From assembly GCF_905147045.1 (NCBI RefSeq), contig NC_065898.1, forward strand, positions 7,688,001 to 7,752,000: a DNA stretch of 64,000 bases, read 5' to 3'. This document shows, piece by piece, positions 51,401-60,089 of the stretch (position 1 is the stretch's first letter; the number at the start of each line of letters is the position of its first letter). The stretch comes from Nymphalis io. Its lineage: Eukaryota; Arthropoda; Insecta; Lepidoptera; Nymphalidae. The notes below the pieces were generated by a model, which worked only from the letters and a program-made list of their open reading frames with translations, did no database searches and was not told the origin of the DNA. The position numbers were made by a program, and so were the translations under genes.

Positions 51401-54400
51401 CAGATTGACATTGAGAGAATCACTTTCAGATTATTTTATCTTTTGATATCGACCATAAAGCTATAAAGCTGGTGTTTTAACATGACCTGATTTTTAGAAA
51501 ATAAAATGTTATAGTAAAGATGTGCATAAAATGTCTAGAGTAGATACGTAATTTGTAGTATAAATAATTTTATTATTATTAAAATGGTCATGATGACCAG
51601 TTTACAGTTGATTGATTGACAGTTGGTCAATTTGCCGTTCCATTCTCAAGGGAGACTAGCCAACTGCACTGGAAATATTGTTGTGCATAAGTTTGGCCCA
51701 AATACAAGTGCATTCTCACTCCACTTATAATCCGAAAGATTTTAGGAACCTGATTAATTAGATTTTGAAACCTGGAAACATTGTTACGGACCCAACTTTG
51801 AACACAGACTCGAGTCAAGAGCCTTAAGCTTGCGAGTAGATCAACGATGCTTTAATGATCAAGAATACCTTAATGATGTCTGACGTAATACATACAGACA
51901 TAAGGCACAGTCTGTTTATTATATTTGTTCTGACTGCTTGGCTTTAATTACTATGCTTAAAGAAAATAATATGATTTCGCAAAGAATGCACTCTCTCTAT
52001 AACTTTAGAAAACAACTTGTTCGTTTTTTTTTAATATCAAATGTAATTGTTGCAACAAAAAGTAACATATTGTATCTATTTATTTTTCTGTCCCTTTCAG
52101 ACTGTTAAAGCGTTCCTGCCAGCAATGATGGAACACAATGATGGTCATATTGTTACCATTGCGTCAATGGCTGGACAGGTCGGAGTGGCGAAACTTGTAG
52201 ACTACTGCTCTTCGAAGTCAGCTGCTTGCGGTTTTGATGAGGCGCTGAGATTAGAATTAGAAGTCAAAGGAGTCAAAGGCGTGCACACGTCACTCATATG
52301 CCCTTATTTCATTCGTGCGACCGGAATGTTTGAAGAGGTCAACTCAAGGTAAGTTTGCGTTGCAATGAAACAAAAACCTACCTACAAATAGGTACGGTTA
52401 CGTTTGCTTGTACAAGTTATTCAAAGTATATTAGTAATAATGAAATAGGATTCTAGTTTTTGTTACATGTCTACGATAGTGATCTTCTCAATGATATATG
52501 TATATTTTATAATTGTAAAAAAATACAAACTACTCTAAGACATAAAAAATACCATGTATATACAAAAATTATGTATATAATGTAATAACAAAATATTTAT
52601 ACAACCTTTGAACGTATTTATACATCATTATTATATAACAAGCAATATACCAACATTATACATGTCATTATTATTTATTTCGTACAATAAATAACAGATT
52701 TTTATTGTTTTTAAATAAATAATTGATTTTCGTAACAAATGAAGACCTATTTTACACTTTAATAAACTTTTTTATATCAAAATTAAGTTAGACCGTATGC
52801 TTAAAGAAATTTGTTACAATATAGCAGTAATAATAGAAATAATTAAAAAAATAAGTTTATGTATTTTTATTTCAGGGATATTGTACTGGTTTTTTTTTAA
52901 TAATTGATCCTTATTCTGTCTAATAACAACATGTCACAGTTGCTTTCATCGTTTCTCAATTATCATGTTTGTCTTCTAACAATAGATTTGTGCCAACACT
53001 GAGTTCGAACGATGTAGCTGACCGAGTGATACTAGCGATCCGCACCAACGAACCTCTAGCGGTTATACCTGCATACTTTCGACTACTGCTGCCTTTTAAA
53101 TGGTAAGTTTAAAAAATATTATTATACAAAAAATTTAAAAAAAATAATCGAGCATTTCTCAATAAATATTGTAAGTAAAACATGTAACGGAATAATTAAT
53201 CATATTATAATATGGACACATATAGTAACAAAATATGATGCGTTAATCCTAGTAATTTATAAAGAAAAAAGCCCGGAAATTACCTTCATAATTTTATTCA
53301 ATTTATAAATGAGTAATTTATTATTGTTTTAATATATAAATATAAAAATGAAACTGTTATAAAGAAGAATAAAATTGTCGTATAATTTTCTTATAATATT
53401 TCTTATAATATAACATCTTAAACGTGCAAGTATACATAACTAATATAATTGCTTCCAATTTTGTCTACTATAAGGAAATACAAAGCACAATTAAATAAAT
53501 AGAATAATATAAAAATAAAACGCGATTGAAACAAATTATTATTTATATACATTTTAATCCGATATTGTCGTGGACGGTAGCGAAGGTAAAAATAAAAAAA
53601 TAAAACCAGAGATATTTGAAAAAAATAACTGCCTTGTATATTTTAGGATTCTTGAAAAAAAAAAATAAGATTGAGAAATAGGAAATATAATGGTATAGTA
53701 ATAGCTTATAACTCGCTAAACGCAAGTCGTTATTATAATTTTTTTTAATTTGGGTTGTCCTGTATATTGTTTTTTAATACCACTGTCAAATTATAATGGT
53801 TTAATAGAATTTTTTTATTACTTGTTGAAGTCAGATATTAATGGTCAAGTTAAGGATAATGGATGAGGGACTACATTTCAATATGATGAAATATGATTAA
53901 TGTGTCTGGAAATAAATCCGGTTGTCTTATAAAAATAAAAATATAGGTAGAAGCTGAATGCTTTGCTAATTATCATAGTGTTTTGTTATTCAATAAACAT
54001 TTTTATATGAGGTCTTGATACTTGACCTAAAACAGCAATTAGCAACAATGAGTCAAGGATCCGTTGCTTTGTTGAGACAAGATTTTGCGTGCTCTTTTAC
54101 ATTTGCTTTGTTAAAGTTAAAGAAAAAAATATATTAAGTTTCCGCTTGAATTTAGTTCATAAGCGATAACTTCATATTGACACGAAACGAACGAAAACGT
54201 AATGCATATAATATTATTTTATTTCAAAATGTTATTTTTTTAAATGGTGAATATTTTATTGTCTATATGACTATTTTAAATGTATAATAATTTTACTTAG
54301 CCTAAAGTCGCGGCTCATTCCTAACATTCGAAAGTCAACATTGTTTTTGTTTAATTATCTTTTTCGAAAGTCTTAACTGTTGTCTATTAATTAACATTTC

Positions 54401-56569
54401 ATTTCGTCGATATACTATACTAACAGAGCCGAGATGGCCCAGTGGTAAGAACACGTGAATCTTAACCGATGATCGTGGGTTCAAACCCTGGCAAGCCCCA
54501 CTTTTTATGTGCTTAATTTGTGTTTATAATTCATTTCCTGCTTGACGGTGAAGGAAAATATCGTGAGGAAACCTGCATGTGTCTAATTTCACTGAAATTC
54601 TGCCACATGTGTATTTCACCAACCCGCATTGGAGCAGCGTGGTGGAATAAGCTCCAAACCTTCTCCTCAAATGGGGAAAGGAGGCCTTTAGCCCAGCAGT
54701 GGGACATTCACAGGCTGTCACTATACTAACGCATTAACATTATACTTGTATTTCATTGCCATCACTCCTCAATTAAAACGGTGGAATAGAGTAACTAAAT
54801 CAATAGTATACTGTGTTTCTTGCCGGTTCTTCTCGGTATAATCTACATCGGAATCAGTTATAGATTTTCATTTAATTCAATACCTCAGCATGACGATTCA
54901 AAAGAGTTTTTATAAGTTTATTCGAATAAAAAAATATGCTGATATGCCTAATATTGTAAAGCTAGAATTTATATAGTTAAATATGCTAAACTCAGAAATA
55001 CTAGTCCATAAGTTATTATAATACATTAAAAAAAAATATGTATTATAATATATATAGTCTACAATCTACAATATTGTAAAAATAAAAATATAATATTGTA
55101 AAAATAAAATAAAGTAATATTGTGGACTATACATATCTATAGAAATTTTATGCTACGATACTTTGGACTGAAGTAATGAACACAAATGTCAAACTATTTG
55201 GCAAACTGCACTATATATTTAGAATAAACTCATCATGAAATTGCATATATATCCTGATATTTGAATAATTTATGATTCGTACTAAGCTTATAAAAACATG
55301 CTAATTCAAATTTATTATGTAATAAAGGAAGGCTCGCATGTTTAAATGCGCACGATTAATTCATTGTATATTTAGATTTTTTTTATTCAATATATTTTTT
55401 ATTTATGAGAAGGTTTGTGTTCGTATAAAATATTAATGTTCCAATCTTAAATTTACATTTATTGATTGATAAAATCGGTATAATTTTGAACAAAAACAAA
55501 ACTGCAAAGCGGAATAATATAAAAATACGACTAGTGTTGAGTATATTTGTCATACAAAGTCTGAGTTCTAGTTATGTATTTACTTACAAAACAGTGTTTT
55601 TGTTATTCAATCTGAGAAAATTCAACGCATACATAAATATTTCTTAAGTAAATGCAATTTTTAATTTCTATAAACATTGCGTGGGATTCAGAGCCATTGT
55701 TTAGTGCAGAGTTAAAGAACCCCTATTTAAATGTTCTCGATGTGATTGTATTTCTATAAACACAGGTTAAATTGCTTCAACTCTGTTTTTGTAGACTTTA
55801 TAATATTGTCTCGTTGGTATAGTGGTTAGATATAAGGCCAGCTATAAGGATTCATAAAAAATGTTATTGGGTTTTCCTGTAGAATATTCTCAGAATTAGC
55901 CCGGTGTCTGGAAGTTGGAGATTGTATACTCCAGTACCTCGGAAGGCACGTAATAAAGCCGTGGGCCTGCCCAGTTAGCTAATCTTTCATAAGATAGACC
56001 ACTGTAGTAGATATAGAATTCGGTCAGAAGGACTTCAATAACAAAATAAATAACTATAATGTAATAAAATAATCGAGATTTTTGTTGATTTGTTGATTGT
56101 TGAATTATTTTACGAGTTCGCTACAACGAAACTCAGTCTAATAACCGGCTGGCTTGTGGCGCTTAGAGCGCCTTTAATAAAAAAAACATATTGCTAAACT
56201 TAAAGAAATTCCGAATTTATGTATTAAATAGCCTATTTATTGAGAAAGTTATATCATCTACTATACTATAAAATCACGCTATGAATCACGGTAGCAGAAC
56301 AATAACTGTTACAGAGTATATAACCACTACGTGTTACAGCTTGTTAGTTATAAGCGTGTAATAAATCATAATTAAATGGTTTCAGGATCGTGCCATGGCC
56401 GTGTATATCAGAACTGATTCGCGGCTTAGTACCAGACGCGGTGCCCGCACCCATCCCTATGCCAGAGCACACGCGTGAGACCAAACACATACTCGCCACA
56501 CCAAGCAAATGCGAGTCTCGCCCGATGTCGCTTGCCTCCCCGCCAGCGAGACACGATCGGCAAGTGTGA
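31803..56569 (+). CDS. Membrane-anchored short-chain dehydrogenase/reductase, SDR16C (epidermal retinol dehydrogenase 2) type
   Basis: Six coding exons join in frame (31803-32112, 48779-48903, 50129-50239, 52101-52348, 52986-53102, 56386-56569) to give 364 residues. A hydrophobic anchor lies at about residues 31-57, followed by the Rossmann motif TGGGGGLG (74-81), Asp99 at the end of beta-2 (consistent with NAD(H) preference), NNAG (151-154), Asn176, Ser204 in IASMAG, and the catalytic Tyr217-xxx-Lys221 (YCSSK). CPYFIRATGMF after the active site is typical of this family. The complete Asn/Ser/Tyr/Lys tetrad supports an active enzyme. Known relatives oxidise retinol or similar lipophilic alcohols at endoplasmic reticulum or lipid-droplet membranes; the substrate here is unknown. 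About 38 residues after residue 326 form a Pro/Ser-rich extension. All junctions use GT/AG. Confidence 0.95.
32113..33398. other. Start of the 16.7-kb SDR intron after the first coding exon
   Basis: Runs from donor GTCAGT (32113) towards acceptor TTCTAG (48778). This first part is AT-rich with no recognised element. The open frame at 32464-32649 has no recognisable features. Confidence 0.6.
33399..33515 (+). mobile_element. Second fragment of the restriction-like-endonuclease retrotransposon
   Basis: Reads RPRAGAYLAQRLSLAVQRSD then SASVLDTMPQD. A 37-base stretch matches the left-edge element at 36 positions, in the opposite orientation, and the fragment extends the protein about 20 residues further than the window shows there. 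It is only the extreme C-terminal coding end of the element. Confidence 0.7.
34520..34582 (+). mobile_element. LINE 3' end, family H
   Basis: CTGTCTATCTAATGTATCTA then CTGTTGGTTCTCC runs into TAAATAAATAAAATAAAAC, matching the inverted copy at 10983-11125. Confidence 0.55.
34583..37607. other. SDR intron, AT-rich, no gene recognised
   Basis: It holds a long AT microsatellite (annotated separately). The open frames at 35574-35804 and 36037-36255 have no recognised domain. Confidence 0.5.
36437..36474. repeat. (AT)n microsatellite, about 19 units
   Basis: Uninterrupted AT dinucleotide run, the longest in the window. Confidence 0.95.
37608..37718 (-). mobile_element. SINE-like repeat, family C, 3' fragment in reverse orientation
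   Basis: ATAGACATTGGCATTGTAAG, CGCTTACATCGCTAATGCG and AACTAAGATGTTATGTCC are the 3' part of family C. The 5' half is missing. Confidence 0.75.
38945..39190 (+). mobile_element. SINE-like repeat, family C, degenerate copy
   Basis: GGCTTTGTGCAAGCCCATCT, TAGTTGTGTTCCACTTGGAA, GGGACATAACATCTCAGTTC and GGCCAATGTCTAATG follow the family-C order with substitutions and deletions. Confidence 0.7.
39818..39960 (+). mobile_element. SINE family A, internal fragment
   Basis: GTGTTTACACTCACGTACCT, AGCACATAAAGCCGTTGGTC, TCTTTCCTGGTCGTGCCGGA and AAGATTATGAGAGTGAAGG match the core of family A. The head and tail are missing. Confidence 0.75.
40220..40710. mobile_element. MITE-like element, 491 bp, 44-bp inverted ends
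   Basis: Positions 40220-40263 and the reverse complement of 40667-40710 agree at about 41 of 44 positions allowing one single-base gap (shared AAAAGACATTTTT and the core AAAAAAATATGCAATARTCA then GACGTCAA). The interior is about 400 bp of AT-rich, non-coding DNA. A target duplication is not obvious, so exact ends are uncertain. A non-autonomous DNA transposon is the likeliest identity; the superfamily is unknown. Confidence 0.75.
40711..42409. other. SDR intron, AT-rich, nothing recognised
   Basis: No gene or repeat that I could match elsewhere in the window. Confidence 0.5.
42410..42515 (-). mobile_element. SINE family B, 3' fragment in reverse orientation
   Basis: AACAGCCTGTAAATGTCCCA, CTGCTGGGCTAAGGCCTCCT and GGAGCTTATTCCACCACGCT are the reverse complement of the family-B 3' third. 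The copy is 5'-truncated and well preserved, so probably relatively young. Confidence 0.85.
43031..43376 (-). mobile_element. tRNA-derived SINE, family A, full length in reverse orientation
   Basis: On the - strand it begins CTGCCTCGTTGGTATAGTGG (box A) and has GGGTTAAATCC (box B), followed by the complete family-A core and the end GAAAGCGTCTGGAAGACATT with an ATT-type tail. It is the best-preserved full-length copy of the family and was used as the reference. Protein-like open frames across it are coincidental. Confidence 0.9.
43377..44916. other. SDR intron, AT-rich, nothing recognised
   Basis: No gene, RNA or matching repeat seen. Confidence 0.5.
44917..45122 (-). mobile_element. SINE-like repeat, family C, internally deleted, reverse orientation
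   Basis: Both ends are present (TTTTATAGAATAGGAAGGCG and GCTTGCACAAAGCTCTACCA), but about 90 bases between CACCAACGCC and CTTGTGCCTGTAATTACACT are missing relative to the copy at 5215. Sequence identity elsewhere is high. Confidence 0.88.
45783..45895 (+). mobile_element. SINE family A, head fragment
   Basis: TGCCTCGTTCTTATAGTGGC (tRNA-like box A) leads through AGGCCCCGGTTCAGGCTAAT to AAAAAGTTATTGGACCTTAT, matching the first third of family A. Box B is eroded. Confidence 0.7.
46188..46465 (+). mobile_element. tRNA-derived SINE, family F
   Basis: A tRNA-like head with box A (TGGCGTGGTTGGTAGATGC) and box B (GAGTTCGATTCCC) leads into a body ending TTTGGGGCCGTGTCTGGAAA then ATGTCCCAGGATATTATT and an ATT/TTA tail. 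The anticodon arm and acceptor stem do not close properly, so it is not a functional tRNA gene. A single copy was seen here. Confidence 0.8.
46466..48312. other. SDR intron, AT-rich, nothing recognised
   Basis: No gene or matching repeat identified. Confidence 0.5.
48313..48638 (-). mobile_element. SINE family A, reverse orientation, with internal deletion
   Basis: Contains TATTGTGCACAAGTGTGTGC, CATAATCCGATGGGACGGCT, CTTCCAACTTCCGACTCCGG and the tRNA-like head GACTCGTTGGTCTATTGGCT on the - strand. About 20 bases are missing near the 3' end compared with 43031-43376. It ends about 140 bases before the next SDR exon. Confidence 0.85.
48779..48903 (+). CDS. SDR gene exon 2 of the coding sequence
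   Basis: Acceptor TTGTTCTAG (48778) and donor AGG|GTAAGT (48904). The two leading bases complete Gly104, then LEDTEKLVKGLGGKCFGYVV and DLASKDDIYQVAKKVEKEVG follow. This is the segment between beta-2 and beta-4, with the DL(A/S) pair typical after beta-3. It ends in phase 0. Confidence 0.93.
48904..50128. other. SDR intron, AT-rich
   Basis: Bounded by GTAAGT and TTTACTTTAG. No repeat or gene recognised inside. Confidence 0.7.
50129..50239 (+). CDS. SDR gene exon 3 of the coding sequence, NNAG motif
   Basis: Acceptor TTTACTTTAG and donor TGG|GTATGT. It encodes VTLLINNAGVVSGQYLLDTP then DYLIQRTFDVNILAHFW, carrying the structural NNAG motif and the catalytic-tetrad asparagine (Asn176). It is 111 bases, phase 0 at both ends. 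Confidence 0.95.
50289..50872 (+). mobile_element. SINE family B interrupted by a family-C repeat
   Basis: The head and early body (50289-50401: GCCGCGTTGGCCTAGTGGCA, box-B-like GGATTCAAGCC) continue after the inserted family-C copy at about 50698 (CATCTTGTGCTTGACGGTGA, AGGAAATCTGCATGTGTCGG, CCCAGTGGTGGGACTTTTGA). An uninterrupted copy has these two parts adjacent (compare 54520-54550). The nest begins about 50 bases after the SDR exon-3 donor. Confidence 0.85.
50402..50694 (+). mobile_element. SINE-like repeat, family C, near full length, nested
   Basis: Complete from ACTGGTGGTAGAGCTTTGTG through TTGTTGTGTTCCGGTTTGAA to CCGCCTCCTATTCTATAAAA, inserted inside a family-B SINE. The flanks (AATTTATC / AATACATC) may be a decayed 8-bp target duplication. 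This makes family C younger than this family-B copy. Confidence 0.9.
51590..51855 (-). mobile_element. SINE family A, old copy in reverse orientation
   Basis: TTCTCAAGGGAGACTAGCCA, TATTGTTGTGCATAAGTTTG, GTGCATTCTCACTCC and GCGAGTAGATCAACGATGC follow the family-A order on the - strand with heavy divergence. Confidence 0.65.
52101..52348 (+). CDS. SDR gene exon 4 of the coding sequence, catalytic Ser/Tyr/Lys
   Basis: Acceptor TGTCCCTTTCAG and donor AG|GTAAGT. It encodes TVKAFLPAMMEHNDGHIVTI, ASMAGQVG (Ser204), VDYCSSKSA (Tyr217, Lys221) and ICPYFIRATGMF, the whole catalytic core. It is 248 bases, ending in phase 2. Confidence 0.96.
52986..53102 (+). CDS. SDR gene exon 5 of the coding sequence
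   Basis: Acceptor CTAACAATAG and donor TG|GTAAGT. It encodes (R)FVPTLSSNDVADRVILAI then RTNEPLAVIPAYFRLLLPFK, the C-terminal substrate-side region in which SDR16C proteins carry a membrane-proximal hydrophobic helix. Confidence 0.93.
53103..54413. other. SDR intron, AT-rich, nothing recognised
   Basis: Runs from donor GTAAGT to the family-B SINE; no gene recognised. Confidence 0.6.
54428..54719 (+). mobile_element. tRNA-derived SINE, family B, full length with 11-bp target duplication
   Basis: GCCGAGATGGCCCAGTGGTA (box A region), GGGTTCAAACCC (box B) and the full body ending GCCCAGCAGTGGGACATTCA then CAGGCTGTC. It is flanked by a perfect ACTATACTAAC at 54414-54424 and 54720-54730. Its copies in this window carry no long A tail. 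Confidence 0.94.
54731..55805. other. SDR intron, AT-rich, nothing recognised
   Basis: No gene or repeat recognised; the open frame at 55462-55647 is featureless. Confidence 0.5.
55806..56045 (+). mobile_element. SINE family A with internal deletions
   Basis: TGTCTCGTTGGTATAGTGGT (box A), GTCTGGAAGTTGGAGATTGT, ACCTCGGAAGGCACGTAATA and AATTCGGTCAGAAGGACTTC match family A in order. Box B and part of the middle are lost. Confidence 0.8.
56386..56569 (+). CDS. SDR gene last exon, C-terminal extension and stop
   Basis: Acceptor TGGTTTCAG (56385). The first base completes Trp304, then IVPWPCISELIRGLVPDAVP continues the family-like C-terminus. A Pro/Ser-rich tail (PEHTRETKHILATPSKCESR onwards) ends at TGA 56567-56569. 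The GC-rich coding composition contrasts with the AT-rich sequence after the stop, which supports this reading frame. Confidence 0.92.
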
Positions 56570-56906
56570 CCGCGACTTTACGTATATACTATAAAACATT
56601 TAAGCAAATGTTGGCTATTTCATTTGAATCTTTATACGTTTTATTGTAATGTTTTGAAATTATTTTTTAAATATTATCATAAACATATTATAGTTATTTA
56701 ACTAACTATCATCATGAAAATATATTAGGGGACAATTTGAATTTTGTACTTAACTTGGTAAGCAACTTTTTTGTACTTAACAGTAAGCGTAAAATGGATT
56801 TTACATACTTTAAAATATATGCAAACTCGAGGACCATTTCTAGTTGCCTTTTAAATGCCTTACTGAATAATAGTAGATGCCTATATAAGTGTAACAAAGT
56901 GTAACA

Positions 56907-56912
56907 AATAAA
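56907..56912 (+). terminator. Candidate polyadenylation signal AATAAA of the SDR gene
   Basis: AATAAA about 340 bases after the stop codon, in AT-rich sequence on the coding strand. It would give a 3' UTR of roughly 360 bases. Not confirmed by transcript evidence. Confidence 0.5.
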
Positions 56913-57487
56913 GCTTATGATTTTATAATTAACGTTTTTATAACTTCAAAGGGTAATTTTAAAGTAAACATGGAATATTTTAATTTCTCACAAATTAATA
57001 TTTTAAGTTTAGTAACATAATTAAAGATATAATTTTGTTTGTAAAAGGGGTACCGTGTTAGTCATATTGTGATTTTTAGTTATATAATAATTTGAAAAAA
57101 AAAAATATTAAGATTTATTCATGTTGTATTATTTGATTATAATATAGTATCGGAGAAAAAACGCAGTTCCTTAATATATCAACTTAGTATACTACCACCG
57201 AGGTAATGCCTTGTAATGTTGTGGTCTGGTATGTTTGAGTGCGCATTTGCACGTTCAGGAACAACGTATATACATTTTTTATATTTGGCAACACTTCCCT
57301 AGAAATACAAAAAAATATATTAACTTCAATAAAATCTGCGACAACATTTGGAACCATTATATGTTTTATTATATTTACATAAGGAATTAAACAATATTTG
57401 GCTGTTATTAAGTAGGTAAAGATTATCTCTGTAATAAATATAATTGGATTTTAATGTTCTTATTTGATATTAAATTATTTGAAGCCT
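56913..57487. other. Intergenic, AT-rich, nothing recognised
   Basis: Lies between the convergent SDR and integrin genes. No coding or repeat signal seen. Confidence 0.5.
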
Positions 57488-57628
57488 TTCTTATAAACGT
57501 TATTTAGCAAGTGATTAGTTAAATACTACTGTGACTTCTTGTTTTGAATGTCAAATAAAAAATGTCAGAAAAAGATTAATCAATGTACAACTTCACAGCC
57601 GCTAAGGCAACTTTTATAAGGCCGTTAG
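57488..57628. repeat. Possible dispersed repeat, family G
   Basis: CTTATAAACGTTATTTAGCA then AGTGATTAGTTAAATAC, GAATGTCAAATAAAAAATGT and CAGAAAAAGAT resemble the segment at 29615-29930. The boundaries and class are uncertain. Confidence 0.4.
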
Positions 57629-59700
57629 TTTCTAAAAACAATTTATAATAATACTGTTATAAAACAAATTAACTAGCCTCATGTATTCATTCGATATTGT
57701 TACCAAAATTAAATATACAGCATCATGAAAGGGTTTTAAACGTGTATAGTCAAAAACGGCTATCTGCGGTTCTACTCTATAATTTTTTTGTCTTTGTATG
57801 TTATTAATGTTGAATGTTATAAATTAATTAATGTCATTGTCGCCTATCACTTTTTGTCATTTTTCGATTGTTCTCTGCAATGAGTTTACCTTACTTCACA
57901 ACGTAATCATTTTTAATTAAAATGAAATAGAATTGGTGTAATTACATTGTTCAATTATTATCTGTAGTAGGTATTATAATAATGACACCTCATTCAGTTG
58001 TATTTTATGTCACAGAGGTTAATAATCAAAATTGCTCAATTACAAAATATACATATCTATAGGTATTGTTTGTAAATATAGGTTTAACGTTTTTTTTTCC
58101 TTTATTAGGCATGAGGTCTTCCGTATAAGAACATGAATTGATCGAAGGAATGATAGATCACTAAATAATGTGATATAATTATAACATAGAGATTGTATTG
58201 TATCGGATATGAATTGTCTTTATGTAAGTTAATTTTAAAAGATGTTTTTAATAATATTTTGTATGAGTTTCAAATAGCAAGTGTTCTTCCGCATTTTCAA
58301 AGTTGTACACAATTAAAATCCATGACTTATATGAAGCCAATTATAGTTATTAAGCATCGATGTAAGTGTACTTGCGATACCTAGTATCATGCACGCCGCG
58401 AAGCGGGTGCAAGGGGGTGCACTTGCACAAATTGCTGTCATAAAAGAAAATACACAGACAGTGTATTAAGTTTTTTTTTATTATTTAAGAAAGTGACTTA
58501 AGGCGTCTTTGTTTTTGTCGAAATTTGTTCAAGGCTTTTTTATTTATTGAGTATACACTATCATTTTCCTGTGAAATCTGTAGGTACTACTACATGAACT
58601 ATTTTGCATTAATATTATATTGTATTAGTAATAACTAATAGCTTAATATCAATATGCAGATACACCTCCTTGAAAATAATCCTGCCGGCGCCCATGGCTC
58701 GTATTGTTTTACTTGGTACTCATTTTTGTGGAAGGTAAAAAAAATATACGGGAAATTGATTTAATACGATGAGAAATAAATATGGAAACTAAAATGTCAT
58801 GATTTTTATTTATTACGAACAATCAAAGAGTAATAAAATTCATTAAACTTAATGATAGGAACTTACTGTAATAACATTCAAGAAACCCACGATAATAACT
58901 GATTTACTACAAAACTGACATAAATTAAGTCCATTAAGGTCATTTTCATAAAATACTTCGCTACGAGACTAGTAATGATTATATTAATTAAAAATTAAGT
59001 AATGCTGTTATCATTTTTAATTCGCTTATTAAGCGTACCTATGCATTACTATAAACATTATTAAAATGTTTATTAACCGACTTAAAAAAAGGTCTGTTGT
59101 AGTACCCTTAATTCTAGAAGCTGATCATGATTTGAGCATGATCGATTTTTATGATTCTTTCATTGGGGTAATGCGTATGTAGTATACTTATGGAAAGTTT
59201 TTGTTTATAAGATGATATAAAATCCTTCTTACGTATAAACTTAAAAGATATATTAATTGTATTTATAGGTTAAGTGGTTCATTGTTAAAAAATACACTAG
59301 TCCGATTTGTACTCAAATATACAACACACAACAATTTAAAAAAAAACATATGTGCGCCAAAGCCACAACCGAGTTACTTTTGTTGGTCAGTTTGCGAATG
59401 TTCCAATAATAATTTTATCTAACAATATCAACTTTAATTAAATTAGAATTCATATAAAACTTAATAAAATAAATACATTTAAGTTATATATTAAGTACAT
59501 AATGCCACAGTATTCATACAGTATTTTACAAAATATATTAACGATGAAACTTTCTACTTCATTAATAAAAGCGTATTATAAAATTATTAGAACCAGCTTT
59601 GTACTCTTATACTAGTATGTAATAATTATTGATACAATTTATGCACGTAATATAAACAACCCAACATTTATAAATAATTAAAAATATATGTAATCTTATA
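57629..59700. other. Intergenic, includes the integrin 3' UTR
   Basis: AT-rich. On the - strand the integrin 3' UTR must start below 59701; AATAAA on that strand occurs at 59069-59074, among other possible sites. A small GC-rich motif at about 58390-58425 is unassigned. Confidence 0.45.
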
Positions 59701-60089
59701 CTATAAATCATGCCGATCTCTCGGATATGACTCTGGTAATTTGAATTCTGATATTGGAGATTTGTACAGCGGGTTCAACTCTTGCATGTTCTTCCTGCTT
59801 TCTTGTGCCTCTTGCAGAAACTTGGCATACGCTCGTCGATCAGATACCACTTGAGCGCATTTGATGAAAAATATGAAAATAACACCGGCGGCCACAACAC
59901 ACGCCATTATTATCAGCGACGTCGTCATGATCTTAGCGCTTGTTGGCTGGGAACAAAATTTAGCCCTGATAACGATCTCCATCGCTATCGTAGATTTAAT
60001 AGCGGCCCTGTACGTGTATCTGTAGTCACATTCGAGACCGCCTTCCTCACGTCGCAGTATGCACGATGTGTCGTCGCCGTTTGTTGTTA
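59701..60089 (-). CDS. Integrin beta last exon: beta-tail, transmembrane helix, cytoplasmic tail
   Basis: Acceptor TTGTTATTCAG (60092-60090). It encodes TTNGDDTSCILRREEGGLEC, CDYRYTYRAAIKS, the membrane helix SLIIMACVVAAGVIFIFFIK, then DRRAYAKFLQEAQESRKNMQ and NPLYKSPISEFKLPESY, with TAG at 59701-59703. The tail ends RDRHDL after LPESY, so no second NPxY follows. Confidence 0.95.
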
